8,764 bases of DNA from Oscillospiraceae bacterium (GCA_904501855.1 CAJGCI010000076.1:1-8764); one strand, 5' to 3'. Counted from the stretch's first letter, positions 1 to 6,876 are shown. The notes: generated by a model not told the origin, from the sequence alone. A program made the numbers and translations.

Positions 1-175
1 CCTGGAGTCCTTCGGGCGCTTCATCCCCAACACCGCCATGCTGGGCGCACTGTGCAAAGTGACCGATTACTTTGACAAGGAAATGCTGTTCCGCCACATC
101 GTGGAGATGTTCGGCGAGTCCAATCTCAAGGCAGCTCAGGAATCCTACGATTCCGTTGTCTGCTACGAGCTGTAA
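1..175 (+). CDS. porC: 2-oxoacid:ferredoxin oxidoreductase, gamma subunit (3' end only)
   Basis: Only the last 57 codons are in the window; the reading frame begins at base 2 and stops with TAA at 173-175. The visible tail reads NTAMLGALCKVTDYFDKE and then LKAAQESYDS. This matches the C-terminal end of the gamma (POR_N-type) subunit of four-subunit pyruvate/2-oxoacid:ferredoxin oxidoreductases, where an N(S/T)xMLGAL motif precedes a helix that packs on the catalytic subunits. The delta subunit starts 13 nt downstream behind a GGGAGG ribosome binding site, so the two genes are co-transcribed. Gamma-delta-alpha-beta order is standard for split POR/VOR enzymes. The symbol is provisional because the 2-oxoacid substrate cannot be read from this fragment. 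Confidence 0.85.
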   Translation, partial: LESFGRFIPNTAMLGALCKVTDYFDKEMLFRHIVEMFGESNLKAAQESYDSVVCYEL

Positions 176-188
176 GGGAGGAAGAGAA

Positions 189-449
189 ATGACCGAGAAA
201 AGATACATCACTCCGCTGGGCGGAGACGGGATCTACTGCCTGGACACCGCGTCCTGGCGTTCCGTCCGTCCGGTAATGGATAAGACCAAATGCATCAACT
301 GCGGCATCTGCCTGACCATCTGCCCGGTAGGTTCCGTATACGGAGAAGGCGATCAGTACCTGATCTCCTACGATTACTGCAAGGGCTGCGGCGTCTGCGC
401 CGTGGAATGCCCGAAGAAAGCCATCGATATGGTCCCGGAGGTGAAGTGA
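189..449 (+). CDS. porD: 2-oxoacid:ferredoxin oxidoreductase, delta subunit (2x[4Fe-4S] ferredoxin)
   Basis: An 86-residue ferredoxin-like electron-transfer subunit that carries electrons from the thiamine-diphosphate site to external ferredoxin. Two complete CxxCxxCxxxC(P) motifs are visible: Cys35, 38, 41, 45 and Cys64, 67, 70, 74, each followed by Pro, giving two [4Fe-4S] clusters. The N-terminal ~30 residues (with GDGIYCLDTASWRSVRPV) form the short extension typical of POR delta subunits rather than of free ferredoxins. The ATG at 189 is chosen because GGGAGG lies at 176-181; an in-frame ATG further upstream (72) would run through the gamma gene and lacks support. The stop is separated by a single base from the alpha start at 451, implying translational coupling. 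Confidence 0.93.
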   Translation: MTEKRYITPLGGDGIYCLDTASWRSVRPVMDKTKCINCGICLTICPVGSVYGEGDQYLISYDYCKGCGVCAVECPKKAIDMVPEVK

Positions 450-450
450 G

Positions 451-1626
451 ATGTCGAAAATTGTTTCCATAACCGGTAACGACTGCGCCACACAGGGTGC
501 AGCACTGTGCAGACCGGATGTCATAGCCGCGTATCCCATTACCCCGCAGTCCCATGTGGTGGAGGGCCTGGCGGATCTCATCTACAACGGAAAACTGGAC
601 TCCGAAATGGTCCAGGTGGAATCCGAGCATTCCGCATGCAGCGTGGTGCAGGGTGCTGCCGCCGCCGGCGGCCGCGTGTTCACCGCCACCAGCGCCCAGG
701 GCCTGGCTCTGATGTATGAACCGTATTTCCGCATGAGCACCCTCCGTCTGCCCATGGTGATGGCACTGGCCACCCGTGAGATGACCTCTCCGGAGACCAT
801 CTGGAGCGGCCAGCAGGATGCCATGAGCGTCCGTGACGCCGGCTGGATCCAGATGTTCTGCGACTCCAACCAGGAGATCCTGGACATGATCATCCAGGGC
901 TACATGATCGCCGAAGACGAGCGGATCCAGATCCCCGTGAACGTCTGCTACGACGGATTCTACTCCTCCCATCTCGTGGAGCGGGTGGAGATCCCGGATC
1001 AGAAGGACGTGGATGAGTTCCTGCCGGCACTGGCGATCCCCGCGAAGCTGGATCCCAAGACGCCTCAGGCACTGGATCCCATGACGCCGGGCGAATACAT
1101 GCTCCATTTCCGCAAGGATCATCTGGAGACCATGAAGACCGTGCTGGAAGTCCTGGAGGATGTGGACAAAAAATTTGAAGAGAAATTCGGACGCAGCTAC
1201 GGCGGCGCCATTGAAGAATACCGGACCGAGGATGCCGATGTGGTGCTCCTCACCGTAGGCGGCATGACCGGCGCCGGCAAGGACGCCGTGGATCTCGCCC
1301 GGGAAGAGGGGATCAAGGCCGGTCTCATCCGGATCCGCTATGTGCGTCCCTTCCCGGCGGCGCGTATCGCCAAGGCACTGGAAGGCAAGAAGGCCTTCTC
1401 TGTGGTGGACCGCAGCGTCTGCTTCGGCTGGTCCACCGGCCCCATGTACATGGAGACCTGCGCCGCCGTGGCGGATGCCGACGAGAAATACTGCCACTTC
1501 TCATCCGTCGGCGGTCTGGGCGGAGCGGATATCTCCGTGGAACACATGCTGGACACCATTAAGATGCTGGAAGCGCAGAAGGATCAGCCCGGTGCCAAAG
1601 ACACCAACTGGCTGATGATGGACTAA
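451..1626 (+). CDS. porA: 2-oxoacid:ferredoxin oxidoreductase, alpha subunit
   Basis: A 391-residue alpha subunit of the cytoplasmic enzyme that oxidatively decarboxylates a 2-oxoacid to acyl-CoA, CO2 and reduced ferredoxin. The N-terminal pyrimidine-binding domain shows YPITPQS (residues 28-34), the family's substrate/TPP-side loop, then VESEHSA (57-63) with the Glu that activates thiamine diphosphate, and an Arg in the ATREM segment (Arg109) aligning with the carboxylate-binding Arg region of pyruvate enzymes. The POR domain II follows (around RIRYVRPFP, near residues 296-304) with the VVDRSVCFGWSTGP segment. Length is normal for split enzymes. SGQQDAM replaces the GDHSD-like segment common in pyruvate-specific enzymes, so another 2-oxoacid (aromatic, branched or aryl-glyoxylate) is plausible. 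The ribosome binding site GGAGGTGA (437-444) lies inside the end of the delta gene. The symbol is provisional as to substrate. Confidence 0.93.
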   Translation: MSKIVSITGNDCATQGAALCRPDVIAAYPITPQSHVVEGLADLIYNGKLDSEMVQVESEHSACSVVQGAAAAGGRVFTATSAQGLALMYEPYFRMSTLRLPMVMALATREMTSPETIWSGQQDAMSVRDAGWIQMFCDSNQEILDMIIQGYMIAEDERIQIPVNVCYDGFYSSHLVERVEIPDQKDVDEFLPALAIPAKLDPKTPQALDPMTPGEYMLHFRKDHLETMKTVLEVLEDVDKKFEEKFGRSYGGAIEEYRTEDADVVLLTVGGMTGAGKDAVDLAREEGIKAGLIRIRYVRPFPAARIAKALEGKKAFSVVDRSVCFGWSTGPMYMETCAAVADADEKYCHFSSVGGLGGADISVEHMLDTIKMLEAQKDQPGAKDTNWLMMD

Positions 1627-1640
1627 GGGAGGAGAACACG

Positions 1641-2546
1641 ATGAGCTATATTACGACTTTGCGTGATGCACCTCAGGTGCTCACAAACGGAACTTCCGCT
1701 TGTCAGGGCTGCGGCGGCGAGCTGATCATGCGCAAGATCATGCAGCTGGCCGGCACCAATTCCATTTTCGCCGTGCCTCCCGGATGCATGGCCGGCGCCG
1801 GTGCCGTAGGCTGGAGAGAACAGAACGGCTGCCGCGCACCCATGCACATCCCTCTGCTGGATAACACCGCGTCCTTCCTGACGGGCGTGTCCCAGCTCTA
1901 TCAGAGAAAGGGAAGAGGCGACGTCAACATCATCGGCATCGCCGGCGACGGCGCCACCGCGGACTGCGGTTTCCAGAGCCTCTCCGGCGCGGCGGAACGC
2001 AACGAGAAATTCCTCTATGTCTGCTACGACAACGAAGGATATATGAACACCGGCTATCAGAGAAGCTCCACCACCTCCCACGGCTCCAAGACCTCCACTA
2101 CGCCTACCGGCTCTGTCATCAACGGCAAGCAGCAGAACTCCAAGTACCTGCCGCTGATCATGGCCATGCACAACGTGGAGTACTGTGCCACGGCGTCCCC
2201 CTCCAATATGGCGGACTTTACCCGGAAGGTACAGCGGGCCATCGAGGCATCCAAGGAAGGATTTGCCTACCTCCATGTCTTCTCTCCGTGCCCCACCGGC
2301 TGGGCCTTCAAGCCTGACCAGAGCATCCGCGTGGCGGACCGGGCCGTAAAGAGCAACATGTTCCCCCTGTGGGAGTGTGACAAGGGCAGCTTCAAGCTCA
2401 ACTTCGTCAATAAGAACCCCATCACCATTGACGAATTCGTCCAGGGGATCGGGAAATTCAAGAAACTGCAGCCGGAAGACATCGCCATCCTCCAGGCCTG
2501 TGCCGATGAACGGTACGAACAGGTCCGGAAGCTGTGCGAAGCATAA
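1641..2546 (+). CDS. porB: 2-oxoacid:ferredoxin oxidoreductase, beta subunit (TPP-binding)
   Basis: A 301-residue beta subunit that binds the thiamine-diphosphate pyrophosphate and the proximal [4Fe-4S] cluster. The TPP motif starts at GDG (102-104) and ends near YDNEGYMNTG (129-138), the expected ~30-residue GDG...N spacing. Four Cys positions for the proximal cluster are present: Cys21, Cys24, Cys49 and Cys217 (SPCPTGW). The 3- and 25-residue spacings of the first three match the pyruvate enzyme of known structure. GGGAGGAG at 1627-1634 precedes the ATG at 1641, 14 nt after the alpha stop, so alpha and beta form one operon. YMNTGYQRS is the usual beta-subunit substrate-loop region and does not by itself fix the 2-oxoacid. 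The symbol is provisional as to substrate. Confidence 0.93.
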   Translation: MSYITTLRDAPQVLTNGTSACQGCGGELIMRKIMQLAGTNSIFAVPPGCMAGAGAVGWREQNGCRAPMHIPLLDNTASFLTGVSQLYQRKGRGDVNIIGIAGDGATADCGFQSLSGAAERNEKFLYVCYDNEGYMNTGYQRSSTTSHGSKTSTTPTGSVINGKQQNSKYLPLIMAMHNVEYCATASPSNMADFTRKVQRAIEASKEGFAYLHVFSPCPTGWAFKPDQSIRVADRAVKSNMFPLWECDKGSFKLNFVNKNPITIDEFVQGIGKFKKLQPEDIAILQACADERYEQVRKLCEA

Positions 2547-2577
2547 GAAACAACGAGAGAGAACCCCCAAAAAAGAA

Positions 2578-2584
2578 AAAGGAG
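2578..2584 (+). promoter_or_regulatory. Ribosome binding site that sets the transporter start
   Basis: AAAGGAG sits 9 nt upstream of the ATG at 2594. It decides for that start over the in-frame ATG at 2534, which lies inside the end of the beta-subunit gene and would add a highly charged Lys/Glu/Arg stretch ahead of the first membrane segment. Confidence 0.75.
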
Positions 2585-2593
2585 AAAATCTCA

Positions 2594-3721
2594 ATGAACA
2601 AACAGAAAGTATCCCTGGCGACCTGTTTCGCTGTTGCCAGCGCCTGGTTCGGCACCCACTGCGGAAGCGGTTTTGCCACCGGCGCCCAGGCCACATCCTT
2701 CTGGGTGAAATTCGGAGCCCACGCCGTGTACCTTCCGGTGATCTCCGTGCTGATCATGGCGGTCGTCGCCGGCATCATGTGGGAGATCTGCCGGGTATAT
2801 CAGGCCAAGAACTACCGCGATTTCGCCAATGCGCTGTTCAATCCCTATCAGAAGATATTCGGCACCATCTATGAGATCCTGTTCATCGCCATCATGGTAA
2901 TGGGCGTCAGCTCCGTATTCGCCGGCGCCGGTGCGCTGCTGCAGAGCTGGCTGGGCATCAGCTACGTCATGGGCGTCATCCTCACCATCGCGCTGACGGT
3001 CCTTCTGACCATGTTCGGTTCCAAGGTGATCCTCAATTCCGCATCGGTGCTGTCCACCATCCTGATCATCGTCATCACCATCTGCACCATTTTCGGAATG
3101 TCGGCACCGGATGCCCATCTGGGCAAGGTCGTGTCCGGCTGGGAGACGGAGTACTCCGCCCTTCCCGCGGTCTGGAGCGCCATCCTTTATGCCAGCTTCC
3201 AGTGCGTCATCCTGGGCGCCACCGCGAATCTGGTGGGCGGTTTCAGGTCCTCCCGGGACAGCAAGACCGCCATGGGCTTCGGATTCCTGATGAACGGTGC
3301 CATGATGGTCCTTCTGACCTACATGCTGCTGGCCTTCTATCCGGAGACCACGGAAGAGACCCTGCCGGTGCTGGCCGCCCTTCAGAAGATGGGCATGCCC
3401 TGGCTGACATGGTCCTATTCCCTGATGCTGTTCCTGGCATTCCTTACCACGGCCATCTCCTGCATCGGATCGCTGGTCACCCGGTTTGAAGTCATGGCGG
3501 AAAAAGCCATTCCCAAGCAGACTCTGCGCCGGTTCCTCTTCTCTGCCGTCATCATTCTGGTATGCTTCGGCATCGCACAGTTCGGTCTGCTCAATATCAT
3601 CAAAAAAGGATATAGTGCAGTGGGTTACCTCGGCGTTCCCTTTGTGATCCTGCCGGTCCTGTTCATCGGACCGAAACGGATCCGGGAAGGCAGAAAAGCC
3701 GGAAAGGCTTCCGCCGAGTAA
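2594..3721 (+). CDS. YkvI-family (COG3949) membrane transporter, probably for an amino acid or organic acid
   Basis: A 375-residue polytopic inner-membrane protein. About ten hydrophobic segments can be traced, roughly at residues 8-28, 43-66, 90-111, 125-145, 152-170, 190-213, 226-248, 272-294, 315-333 and 341-360, with a basic C-terminal tail (KRIREGRKAGKASAE). The first segment contains GSGFATGAQ, a glycine-rich break like that in the discontinuous TM1 of LeuT-fold amino-acid transporters and the recognisable signature of YkvI-like proteins. The family is largely uncharacterised, so the substrate is inferred. Its position 47 nt behind the oxidoreductase beta subunit and ahead of a terminator suggests it imports the precursor (amino acid, 2-oxoacid or hydroxyacid) or exports the acid product. 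The start is set by an AAAGGAG site. Confidence 0.8.
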   Translation: MNKQKVSLATCFAVASAWFGTHCGSGFATGAQATSFWVKFGAHAVYLPVISVLIMAVVAGIMWEICRVYQAKNYRDFANALFNPYQKIFGTIYEILFIAIMVMGVSSVFAGAGALLQSWLGISYVMGVILTIALTVLLTMFGSKVILNSASVLSTILIIVITICTIFGMSAPDAHLGKVVSGWETEYSALPAVWSAILYASFQCVILGATANLVGGFRSSRDSKTAMGFGFLMNGAMMVLLTYMLLAFYPETTEETLPVLAALQKMGMPWLTWSYSLMLFLAFLTTAISCIGSLVTRFEVMAEKAIPKQTLRRFLFSAVIILVCFGIAQFGLLNIIKKGYSAVGYLGVPFVILPVLFIGPKRIREGRKAGKASAE

Positions 3722-3736
3722 GGCCCCGTCATCTCA

Positions 3737-3771
3737 AAAAGTGCCCTTTCCTTATTCCAAAGGGCACTTTT
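3737..3771 (+). terminator. Intrinsic terminator after the transporter gene
   Basis: A perfect 13-bp inverted repeat (3737-3749 with 3759-3771; arms AAAAGTGCCCTTT and AAAGGGCACTTTT) encloses a 9-nt loop. The right arm ends in TTTT, giving a short U-tract, and the A-run on the left arm would do the same for minus-strand transcription, so it may be bidirectional. An outer 7-bp repeat, CCCCGTC (3724-3730) with GACGGGG (3781-3787), could close a larger stem around it. The terminator separates the oxidoreductase-transporter unit from the downstream kinase unit, whose first start codon is only 50 nt away. Confidence 0.85.
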
Positions 3772-3821
3772 CTCCCGAAAGACGGGGACGATATATATCA
3801 GTTATTTGAGGAGAGATCGAT

Positions 3822-4811
3822 ATGAAGATAGTAATGTACGGGTCCGGGGCAGCCGGCAGCGTCTTCGCTTCCTATCTGAAGCGGGGCGGTGCCGAGATGA
3901 TCCTCATCGACCGTTATGAAGAGCATATGAAAGCAGTCCGGGAAAAAGGCATGACCTTCACCATCCACGCCAATGACGGCACCGGATACAAGGATCATGT
4001 GGAACAGCTGGAGGGCTGGCGGACCTATACCAGCAGCGCCGACTGCGCCGCCGCGGAAGGAACGGTGGATGTCATCATATTCATGACGAAGGCCACCCAG
4101 CTGGGCCTTGCCCTGCAGGAAGCCGCCCCGGTCATCGGGGAGGAGACCGTGGGGGTCTCCCTGATCAACGGTCTGGGCAACGATGACGAGATGCTGAAGG
4201 TGTTTCCGAAAGACCGTACCGTCATCGGCTCCGGAGTCATCGGCACCCATCTGCTGGGACCGGGCTCCTGCATGGCGGAACCGGCCGCCGGCACCATGAT
4301 GAATTTCGGCGGCATCCAGCGCAGCGAACTGTCCGACCGGGTATGTCAGGCACTGTATGACTATTTCCAGGCCGGCGAGTGCAACGGCGCCTGGAGAAAA
4401 GACGACATCTACAAATTCATCTGGAACAAGATCGCCGTCAACTGCTCCTGCAACACGGTATGCGCCGTGCTGCGTCTGAAGATCATGGAGATCGACGCCG
4501 ATCCCTACGGACGGGAACTGTTCCATCAGGTGATCCGGGAAGTATGCCAGGTGGCCACGGCCCGCGGCGTGCCCATGGACGCGGACGAGTTTATCCGCAC
4601 CACCTTCGTGGACGTGGTGGAGAATACGGGAGACTATTACACCTCCATGGGACAGGACGTGTTCCAGAACCACCGTCAGACCGAGATCGACGTGCTCAAC
4701 GGCAAGATCTCCGAGTACGGCAAACAGTATGGCATCCCGACGCCTGCCTGCGATATCCTGACGCTGGTGATCCGGACCATTCAGAATAACTACGACAAGC
4801 AGTACTCCTGA
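3822..4811 (+). CDS. Ketopantoate-reductase-family (PanE/ApbA) dehydrogenase, likely a D-2-hydroxyacid dehydrogenase
   Basis: A 329-residue NAD(P)-dependent cytoplasmic oxidoreductase of the 2-dehydropantoate 2-reductase family. The N-terminal Rossmann fold opens with MKIVMYGSGAAGS (dinucleotide loop GSGAAGS, 7-13). MTK (88-90) matches the conserved Lys strand. The C-terminal helical domain carries the catalytic set WNKIAVNCSCN (Lys203, Asn207, Asn211, the 4+4 spacing of the E. coli enzyme) and RQTEIDVLNG (Glu288). True ketopantoate reductase is possible, but no other pantothenate gene is present. Members of this fold act as D-mandelate and D-2-hydroxyisocaproate dehydrogenases, and the surrounding 2-oxoacid genes make a 2-oxoacid/2-hydroxyacid role more likely. 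GAGGAG (3808-3813) precedes the start. It is the first gene after a terminator; no convincing promoter is visible, so readthrough or a weak promoter in 3772-3807 must drive it. Confidence 0.85.
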   Translation: MKIVMYGSGAAGSVFASYLKRGGAEMILIDRYEEHMKAVREKGMTFTIHANDGTGYKDHVEQLEGWRTYTSSADCAAAEGTVDVIIFMTKATQLGLALQEAAPVIGEETVGVSLINGLGNDDEMLKVFPKDRTVIGSGVIGTHLLGPGSCMAEPAAGTMMNFGGIQRSELSDRVCQALYDYFQAGECNGAWRKDDIYKFIWNKIAVNCSCNTVCAVLRLKIMEIDADPYGRELFHQVIREVCQVATARGVPMDADEFIRTTFVDVVENTGDYYTSMGQDVFQNHRQTEIDVLNGKISEYGKQYGIPTPACDILTLVIRTIQNNYDKQYS

Positions 4812-4828
4812 ACGGAAAGGAGAGACCT

Positions 4829-5917
4829 ATGGACTACAAGATACTGGTCATGAACTTCGGATCCACCTCCACGAAGCTGGCCTATTACGTGAACGACCGC
4901 TGCGAAGACAGCGTCAATCTCCGGCATGATCCGGAGGTGATCCGGCAGTATACCGACTACAATCAGCAGTACGACCTGCGGAAGCAGGCCATCCTGGATT
5001 ATCTCGACGGCAAGGGCATCGCCCTGTCCGACCTGGATGCCATCGCCACCCGGGGCGGGCAGACCGAACCCATCGTCGGCGGCACCTACGAAGTCAACGA
5101 GGCCATGGTGGCGGAGACGAAATCCGGAAAGTACGGACATCATGTCTGCAATCTCGGCCCCTGGATCGCCTACGATCTGAGCCGGCTGAGCGGCAGGGCG
5201 GTTCCCGTGACCACAGATACCCCCACTACCGATGAGATGGAGCCGGTGGCGAGATTCTCCGGACTCAAGGAGATCCCCCGGGTCTCCTGTGTGCAGGCCC
5301 TCAATACCAAGGCCATGGCCCGGTATTATGCCAAACAGCAGGGGAGACCCTTTGAAGACGTCCGTGTCATCACCGTCATGCTGGGCGGCGGCATCGGCGT
5401 ATGCGCCATCCGGGACGGCCGGATGGTGGACGCGCCGGACGGACTGGAAGGGGAAGGTCCCTTCTCCAACAACCGCTGCTGCACCGTTCCCGTGGGAAGA
5501 CTGGTGAAACTGTGCTACTCGGGACAGTATACCGAGGAGGAGATGATCCGGCACATCAACGGCGAGGCCGGCCTCATGGCCTATCTAGGCACCACAGATA
5601 TCCGCCAGATCATGAAGGATATCGAAAACGGGGATGCCTATGCCGAACAGGTGATGGACGCCATGTGCTATCAGACGGCAAAGGAGATCGGCGCCATGGC
5701 CACCGTACTGGAAGGGCGCGTGGACGCCATCCTGCTTATCGGCGGCATGGCTAACGTGGACTTTATCTGCGAGCACATCCGAAAACGGGTGGAGTTCATC
5801 GCACCGGTGGTGATCCTGCCGGGAGAGCGGGAGATGGAGGCTCTTGCGGAAGGCGCGTACCTGGCACTGACCCAGGCCGTCCCGCTGCTGCAGTTTGAAC
5901 CGAAGGAGGAGACGTAA
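4829..5917 (+). CDS. buk: Butyrate kinase homologue (acyl-phosphate kinase), divergent active site
   Basis: A 362-residue member of the acetate/butyrate kinase (ASKHA) family that makes ATP from ADP and an acyl-phosphate. It shows the N-terminal phosphate loop NFGSTSTK (9-16), RGG (75-77), GGTYEVN (84-90), VSCVQALNTKA (152-162), LGGGIG (185-190), GEGPFS (208-213) and a C-terminal LLIGGMAN segment. Length and domain order match butyrate kinases. The family's HxGGGxS active-site strand reads MLGGGIG here, with Met184 in place of the His, and the usual PERSG after GEGPFS is NNRCC (214-218). The acyl substrate may therefore not be butyrate, or activity may be altered. AAAGGAG (4816-4822) precedes the start 17 nt after the dehydrogenase stop; the stop codon overlaps the next start. 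Confidence 0.88.
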   Translation: MDYKILVMNFGSTSTKLAYYVNDRCEDSVNLRHDPEVIRQYTDYNQQYDLRKQAILDYLDGKGIALSDLDAIATRGGQTEPIVGGTYEVNEAMVAETKSGKYGHHVCNLGPWIAYDLSRLSGRAVPVTTDTPTTDEMEPVARFSGLKEIPRVSCVQALNTKAMARYYAKQQGRPFEDVRVITVMLGGGIGVCAIRDGRMVDAPDGLEGEGPFSNNRCCTVPVGRLVKLCYSGQYTEEEMIRHINGEAGLMAYLGTTDIRQIMKDIENGDAYAEQVMDAMCYQTAKEIGAMATVLEGRVDAILLIGGMANVDFICEHIRKRVEFIAPVVILPGEREMEALAEGAYLALTQAVPLLQFEPKEET

Positions 5918-6813
5918 TGTATCGGAATTTCAAGGAACTGATGGACCATCTGGCCACTGTGACCGACAAAAAGACGGTAGCCGTCGCGGCCGCAGGGGAC
6001 GAGGAAGTCTTAAAATGCGCCTCGGAAGCACGGAAACTGGGCGTTGCCAATTTCGTGCTGCTGGGAAACGGGGAGACGATCCGTTCCGTCCTGCAACAGC
6101 TGGGAGAAGATCCGGATCAGTGGACCATTGAGGAAACGGCCAGCGACAAGGCCGCGGCGGAACGGGCCGTGGCACTGGCCAGTGAAGGGAAGGCAGACGC
6201 CATCATGAAAGGCCTTCTTCCCACCGCGACATTTCTGCGCGCGCTGTTCAACAAGGAGTACGGCCTCGTGCCGCCCAAGACCGTGGTCAGTCAGGTGACG
6301 GTGACGGAGTATCCCGGCGAAGACCGGATGATCCTCATCACGGACTGCGCCATCAACGTCGCTCCGGAATACGCCGATAAAGTGAACATTTTGAACAACG
6401 CCGTCTCTCTGGCCCACCGCATGGGCATGGAATGCCCGAAAGTCGCGTGCCTGGCACCGGTGGAAGTGATCAACGACAAGATGCCCGAGACCGTCGACGC
6501 GGCCGCACTGGCAAAGGCGTCCCAGCGGGGACAGATCCGCGGGTGCGTGGTGGACGGCCCCCTGGCCTTGGACAATGCCCTTTCCGAGGAAGCGGCCAAG
6601 GTCAAGAACATCAGCGGAGAAGTGGCGGGACACGCGGATATCCTGCTGGTCCCGGATCTGGCTGCCGGCAACATCCTGGACAAATCCCTGCGGTACTTTG
6701 CGCACCTGAGCACCGGCAGCGCCGTCATCGGCGCCCGGGTCCCGGTGATCATGACCTCCCGGTCCGATACGGCGGAAGGAAAACTGCACGCCATCGCCCT
6801 GAGCGTCCTGTAA
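5917..6813 (+). CDS. ptb: Phosphate butyryltransferase homologue (acyl-CoA:phosphate acyltransferase)
   Basis: A 298-residue protein of the phosphate acetyl/butyryltransferase family that swaps CoA for phosphate on an acyl-CoA, feeding the upstream kinase. Typical Ptb blocks are present: MKGLLPTATFLRALFNKE (97-114), ITDCAINVAP (141-150), PKVACLAPVEVIN (174-186), RGQIRGCVVDGPLALDNA (204-221), VAGHADILLVPDLAAGNIL (236-254) and TSRSDT (280-285). Length is normal. The LSH segment near residue 125 reads VSQ (Gln126 in place of His), and the Tyr commonly following AGNxL is Asp255. The ATG (5917-5919) shares one base with the kinase stop TAA, preceded by AAGGAGGA (5903-5910), so the two enzymes are translationally coupled. 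The usual ptb-buk order is reversed here. Substrate may be a branched or aromatic acyl-CoA. Confidence 0.9.
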   Translation: MYRNFKELMDHLATVTDKKTVAVAAAGDEEVLKCASEARKLGVANFVLLGNGETIRSVLQQLGEDPDQWTIEETASDKAAAERAVALASEGKADAIMKGLLPTATFLRALFNKEYGLVPPKTVVSQVTVTEYPGEDRMILITDCAINVAPEYADKVNILNNAVSLAHRMGMECPKVACLAPVEVINDKMPETVDAAALAKASQRGQIRGCVVDGPLALDNALSEEAAKVKNISGEVAGHADILLVPDLAAGNILDKSLRYFAHLSTGSAVIGARVPVIMTSRSDTAEGKLHAIALSVL

Positions 6814-6830
6814 AAAACGAAAACACGAAT

Positions 6831-6851
6831 GTGCCGGCATAAGACCGGCAC
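6831..6851 (+). repeat. Short perfect hairpin in the nitrilase leader
   Basis: A 7-bp GC-rich inverted repeat, GTGCCGG (6831-6837) with CCGGCAC (6845-6851), has a 7-nt loop. It lies in the 63-nt gap between ptb and the nitrilase start. No T-run follows, so it is not a standard intrinsic terminator; it may be an mRNA stability or processing element, or partly uncouple nitrilase expression. Function is not shown by the sequence. Confidence 0.5.
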
Positions 6852-6862
6852 GGATCAGATAA

Positions 6863-6867
6863 TGAGG
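6863..6867 (+). promoter_or_regulatory. Ribosome binding site that sets the nitrilase start
   Basis: TGAGG lies 9 nt ahead of the ATG at 6877. The in-frame ATG codons at 6829 and 6862 have no comparable site, and the first would translate through the hairpin at 6831-6851. Confidence 0.6.
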
Positions 6868-6876
6868 TATGATAAT

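Noticed and set aside
295..1497. 400-codon open frame on the minus strand across the delta and alpha genes
   Set aside because: It is antisense to two clearly conserved genes, its His/Gly/Ala-rich translation has no recognisable motif, and long antisense frames are common in GC-rich coding DNA.
2534..2593. Upstream in-frame start for the transporter
   Set aside because: It overlaps the beta-subunit gene, lacks its own ribosome binding site, and adds a charged stretch not expected before the first membrane segment.
1623..2696. 357-codon minus-strand open frame over the beta-subunit gene
   Set aside because: It mirrors the conserved plus-strand gene and has low-complexity composition and no family motif.
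3788..3806. AT-rich ATATATATC stretch as a promoter -10 region for the second operon
   Set aside because: No acceptable -35 hexamer at the right spacing; too weak to annotate as a promoter.
3798..4673. 291-codon minus-strand open frame over the KPR-like gene
   Set aside because: Antisense shadow; the plus-strand frame contains the full catalytic set.
6010..6840. 276-codon minus-strand open frame over ptb
   Set aside because: Antisense shadow with no protein-family features.
6829..6876. Upstream in-frame starts (6829 and 6862) for the nitrilase
   Set aside because: Neither has a good ribosome binding site, the extra residues lie over a hairpin, and nitrilases usually begin just before the (K/F)xAAxVQAAP strand.
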